Shown piece after piece: positions 61,338-64,000 of a DNA stretch of 64,000 nt (the first letter of the stretch is position 1; each line of letters starts with the position of its first letter). The stretch is taken from contig NC_135775.1 of the NCBI RefSeq assembly GCF_028453695.1, positions 20,370,545-20,434,544 of the forward strand, in the 5' to 3' direction. The position numbers and the translations under genes were made by a program. This DNA comes from Augochlora pura. Taxonomy: Eukaryota; Arthropoda; Insecta; Hymenoptera; Halictidae. Below the pieces are notes generated by a model. It searched no databases and was not told the DNA's origin. It saw only the letters and a program-made list of their open reading frames with translations.

Positions 61338-64000
61338 TGGGCGAAGATAAATCCGACGCGGCGCGCCGCGGGGAATCCATTGTGGCTCGTTAAAAATGGA
61401 AATTACCGGCATTTTAAAAAGCTGATCCCGCAGCCCGCGCGGAAACGAGAGCAATCGGCCCGGAAAAAGTTGGCCGGAACAAGGCCGTGGGAGCGAGCAC
61501 GGTCTTCCGCAGGATCCGTCGACGGCTAACGAGTCCTTATTATCCTCGTCATCGGCCCGTTTTCGTTTCTACCGTCGCCGGGAGTCGCCGCGACCGGGAT
61601 ACACGTACACACACACATAGGGCATACACAATTGGATACCGACGCGACAAACCACGCGGCTCCCCGATGACGGCGCCACGACGCTGACTAATGACCGGCA
61701 TTAAGCGAAAACGTTCGAGAGATCCCTGCGAAATCACGCGGCGTATCCCTTTTTATGGCGGACCACGCGGAGACCTATTCTACTTGCTGTAGCCACTACA
61801 ACGCTCTGGGATTGATAAAGAATTTTTGCAAAGTGAACGAGATATATTTGTAATTGTCTTGATATCAGAGAATTAAAGATGAAGATATGAAAACTTAAAT
61901 AAAATTATAAAAATCGAAATAACTAAAATTGAACCTTTTTCTAGATAGATATTTTGCACCTTTATGGTAGAATTTATGAATTATGAATTCTGCGAACAAT
62001 TTGAAGGCTCTCATGAAACTTTTCCAACTGTGATGAAATAATTACGTTAACTAAGTTCGTATAAAATATACAGTTACCAAAAACATTTATAAAACACGTT
62101 TTAGAATAAAGTAATTTACATATACTTCAATGGATCATATTAAATAATATCACAAAGGTACACGAACTATTTTTTTAGATGCGTAAACCATAACTTCAAA
62201 AATGAGTGTTCTGTCTTTTAATCAAATTAATGATATGTTCGCTAATTACTCAACGATCCATACTAATATTACATGTCAAGTGCAGCATTGCGAAATCTTT
62301 TTTTTTCGGTTCGGTCTCTGAAGCAATTTAATATATAATACAAGCAGCAGTGCGTAATCTCGACTGTAGGTCCGCGCCCGCGCCAACATCAATCGGCTGC
62401 AGCGGCTTGCTGAGTGACAGGTCTGCAAGTGATTAAACAGCTAATTGACCGATTGTCATGGTTTCGTGTCAACTAACACGTTAATAGTCTTTAAAGCGAA
62501 ACGTGTCACGCACAAGGCGTAATGCATATATACCGTGTACAGTACTCGATATTTTACATTTGATAACCGCATGCTCTTGCGCTATACGTCGTGCGCTTTA
62601 TTTGAAATTATTTTGCAAGTTCGCGCGCCGTTTATCGCTCGCTTTGTTCATATATAGCTGGCAGAGATTTATTTGTTCAGATTTTAACATTCATTTTTCG
62701 CCAATCATAATTTTATTAGGACATAGAAAATATAAAAATATTGAAGAAGTAATTGATGTAATAGAATTTGATATTTTAATTTTAATTTGATTAAATGAAA
62801 TAATTTTAGGAAATTCTTTTGGCGATTAGTGTTGGTAATCAAAGTGTCAACGAATCAATTTTTAGAGGTTTTATTTTTAATATTTTATTTTACTTTGATG
62901 TAGAAGGATCTTTCAATAATATTGACGATAGAAATATCAGTACGATCATTATATTAATATCATTATAATAAAAATCAAGAAATCAAATACAATATTGTAA
63001 CAAAATTAGAAATAGTTAAAGACGTGGTTACATTACTTTAAATTTATTCTAATTATCAAAAGAGGAATAATAAAAATTAGTTAACGAAGTGTTTGCAGAA
63101 AATTCTTTTCTATTATTTTTGATATACTGCTCTTATTAAATGAGGAAATTCATTTTGCTACAACTTCTCTTTTCTACAGTTAAAATAATATTTTACTTTG
63201 TGTAACCTTGCCAAATCTAAACTTTTCACTTCTCGTTCCAATACGGCGATTGTTCACGCGCCAGTCGTTAATCGATCGTTTAATTGTATCGCTCTCGGTT
63301 CTCGTGTATCGAAAATCGTGCTCGTCGTCATCGCGACGAAACCGAGTACAGGAGGTCTCAATGAATTCCGCCGTAGCCAGGAGAACGAAATGAAATTTTA
63401 AGGAACGTGGAAAACCGGAGGCGAGTCCGCTGATCTAACACAATTGCACGCGAAAACCGACGGCCACCGAAAAACAACAGAAAGGATCGAGCAATTTTCT
63501 ACGTGAACGGTTAACGATTAGTTCCCGAAGGACGTGTGGTTTCCTTGGCAGCTGTTTCCAGACACGGCAACCTGAACGGTCGCTGACTACATCCTCGAGG
63601 ACCAGCCACCATACAAGCCGTATCCGATACCGTGACACAATCCGACAAGCGGAAGTGATTCTTTATGGAAAAATATATACCACTTGCAAAATCATGCGCG
63701 AACGTTTCTTGCATCTCACGAAAGCGTTCTGTTTGATCTCGAACCCTTACGCAAACAGAACGTGTGAATGGAAGTGCACGGTTTCTATCGAGCACGGATC
63801 GATTGTTAAATAATTTCATTTTTATTTGAAAATTTTCATTTGATTTATTTATGAATAAATTAGTCGATATATTTTCTTATTTCTTAAGTAATTCGAAAAG
63901 TAATTTGAGGCTTTTACAAGAAAATAAAAATTAATATTACAGACAACAATATCATAAAGTTTACAACTATATTTAACAATATTTTAAATTTAATTGATTA

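Larger units (their letters stand above)
56361..64000 (+). other. First coding intron of the stargazin-like gene (open at window end)
   Basis: The intron starts with GTGAGTACC. No downstream segment with an acceptor, phase-1 continuation and claudin-like TM2/TM3 sequence was found, so the intron runs past the window end. It holds GC islands at about 56.9-57.7, 58.3-59.8, 60.8-61.8, 62.4-62.7 and 63.2-63.8 kb. It also holds the 10-bp array at 58.8 kb, the 93-bp duplication at 60.6 kb, and homopolymers G22 (57450-57471), C19 (59525-59543) and G19 (61319-61337). The open frames inside the GC islands are not credible genes. Confidence 0.55.

Noticed and set aside
60984..61454. 156-codon minus-strand frame
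   Set aside because: Proline run from the G19 tract; an opposite-strand frame is also open, as expected in a GC-rich island.

Overview
This is eukaryotic nuclear DNA, most likely from an insect and probably Hymenoptera (a bee or relative). The reasons are: the single clear coding exon matches an insect stargazin-like (TARP/CACNG-type) gene; introns and intergenic DNA are AT-rich but interrupted every 0.5-2 kb by CpG-rich islands; (GA/CT)n microsatellites are frequent; and there is a mariner transposase relic and a TTAA-flanked piggyBac-type MITE. The assignment to order is inference. There are no prokaryotic-style gene arrays, rRNA, convincing tRNA or CRISPR.

The only confident gene is on the + strand near 56 kb. 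An exon starting after an acceptor at 55866 carries 5' UTR with three short uORFs. It then encodes the first 79 codons (56123-56360) of a four-helix claudin-fold protein: a short cytosolic N terminus, TM1, and the start of extracellular loop 1 with a GLFRVC motif and an N-glycosylation sequon. A consensus donor follows at 56361. The remaining 7.6 kb is intron with no recognisable second exon, so the gene continues beyond the window. Its first, non-coding exon(s) must lie upstream. A GC-rich stretch ending in a strong donor at 38827/38828 is one weak candidate, which would make much of 38.8-55.9 kb a 5'-UTR intron.

The rest (1-55.8 kb and 56.4-64 kb) is non-coding as far as can be read. It is very rich in tandem repeats with clean periods: 15, 21, 26, 17, about 20.5, 138, 26, 12, 26, 19, 39, 20/40, 141, 25, 22, 45, 10 and 93 bp. 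Almost all lie in AT-rich segments. The GC-rich islands carry GA/CT microsatellites and five G or C homopolymers of 17-22 bases. Mobile DNA is limited to a mariner N-terminal fragment arranged as a fold-back (about 1.15-1.39 kb), a 246-bp TTAA/CCCTTTGCA MITE (31980-32225) with a shorter degenerate relative at about 5.34-5.47 kb, and scattered ACAGGGTGTC motifs. A 100-base N gap lies at 29093-29192.

I found no new multi-gene system. The items most worth a second look are the mariner fold-back, the two nucleosome-length satellites (138 and 141 bp) with dispersed copies of a TGTCTGA/TTTCTACT motif, the GC-box-like minisatellite at 13.3 kb, a hairpin plus TTAATTA cluster at 34 kb, and open frames at 32.6-33.2 kb that could be an unrecognised exon.
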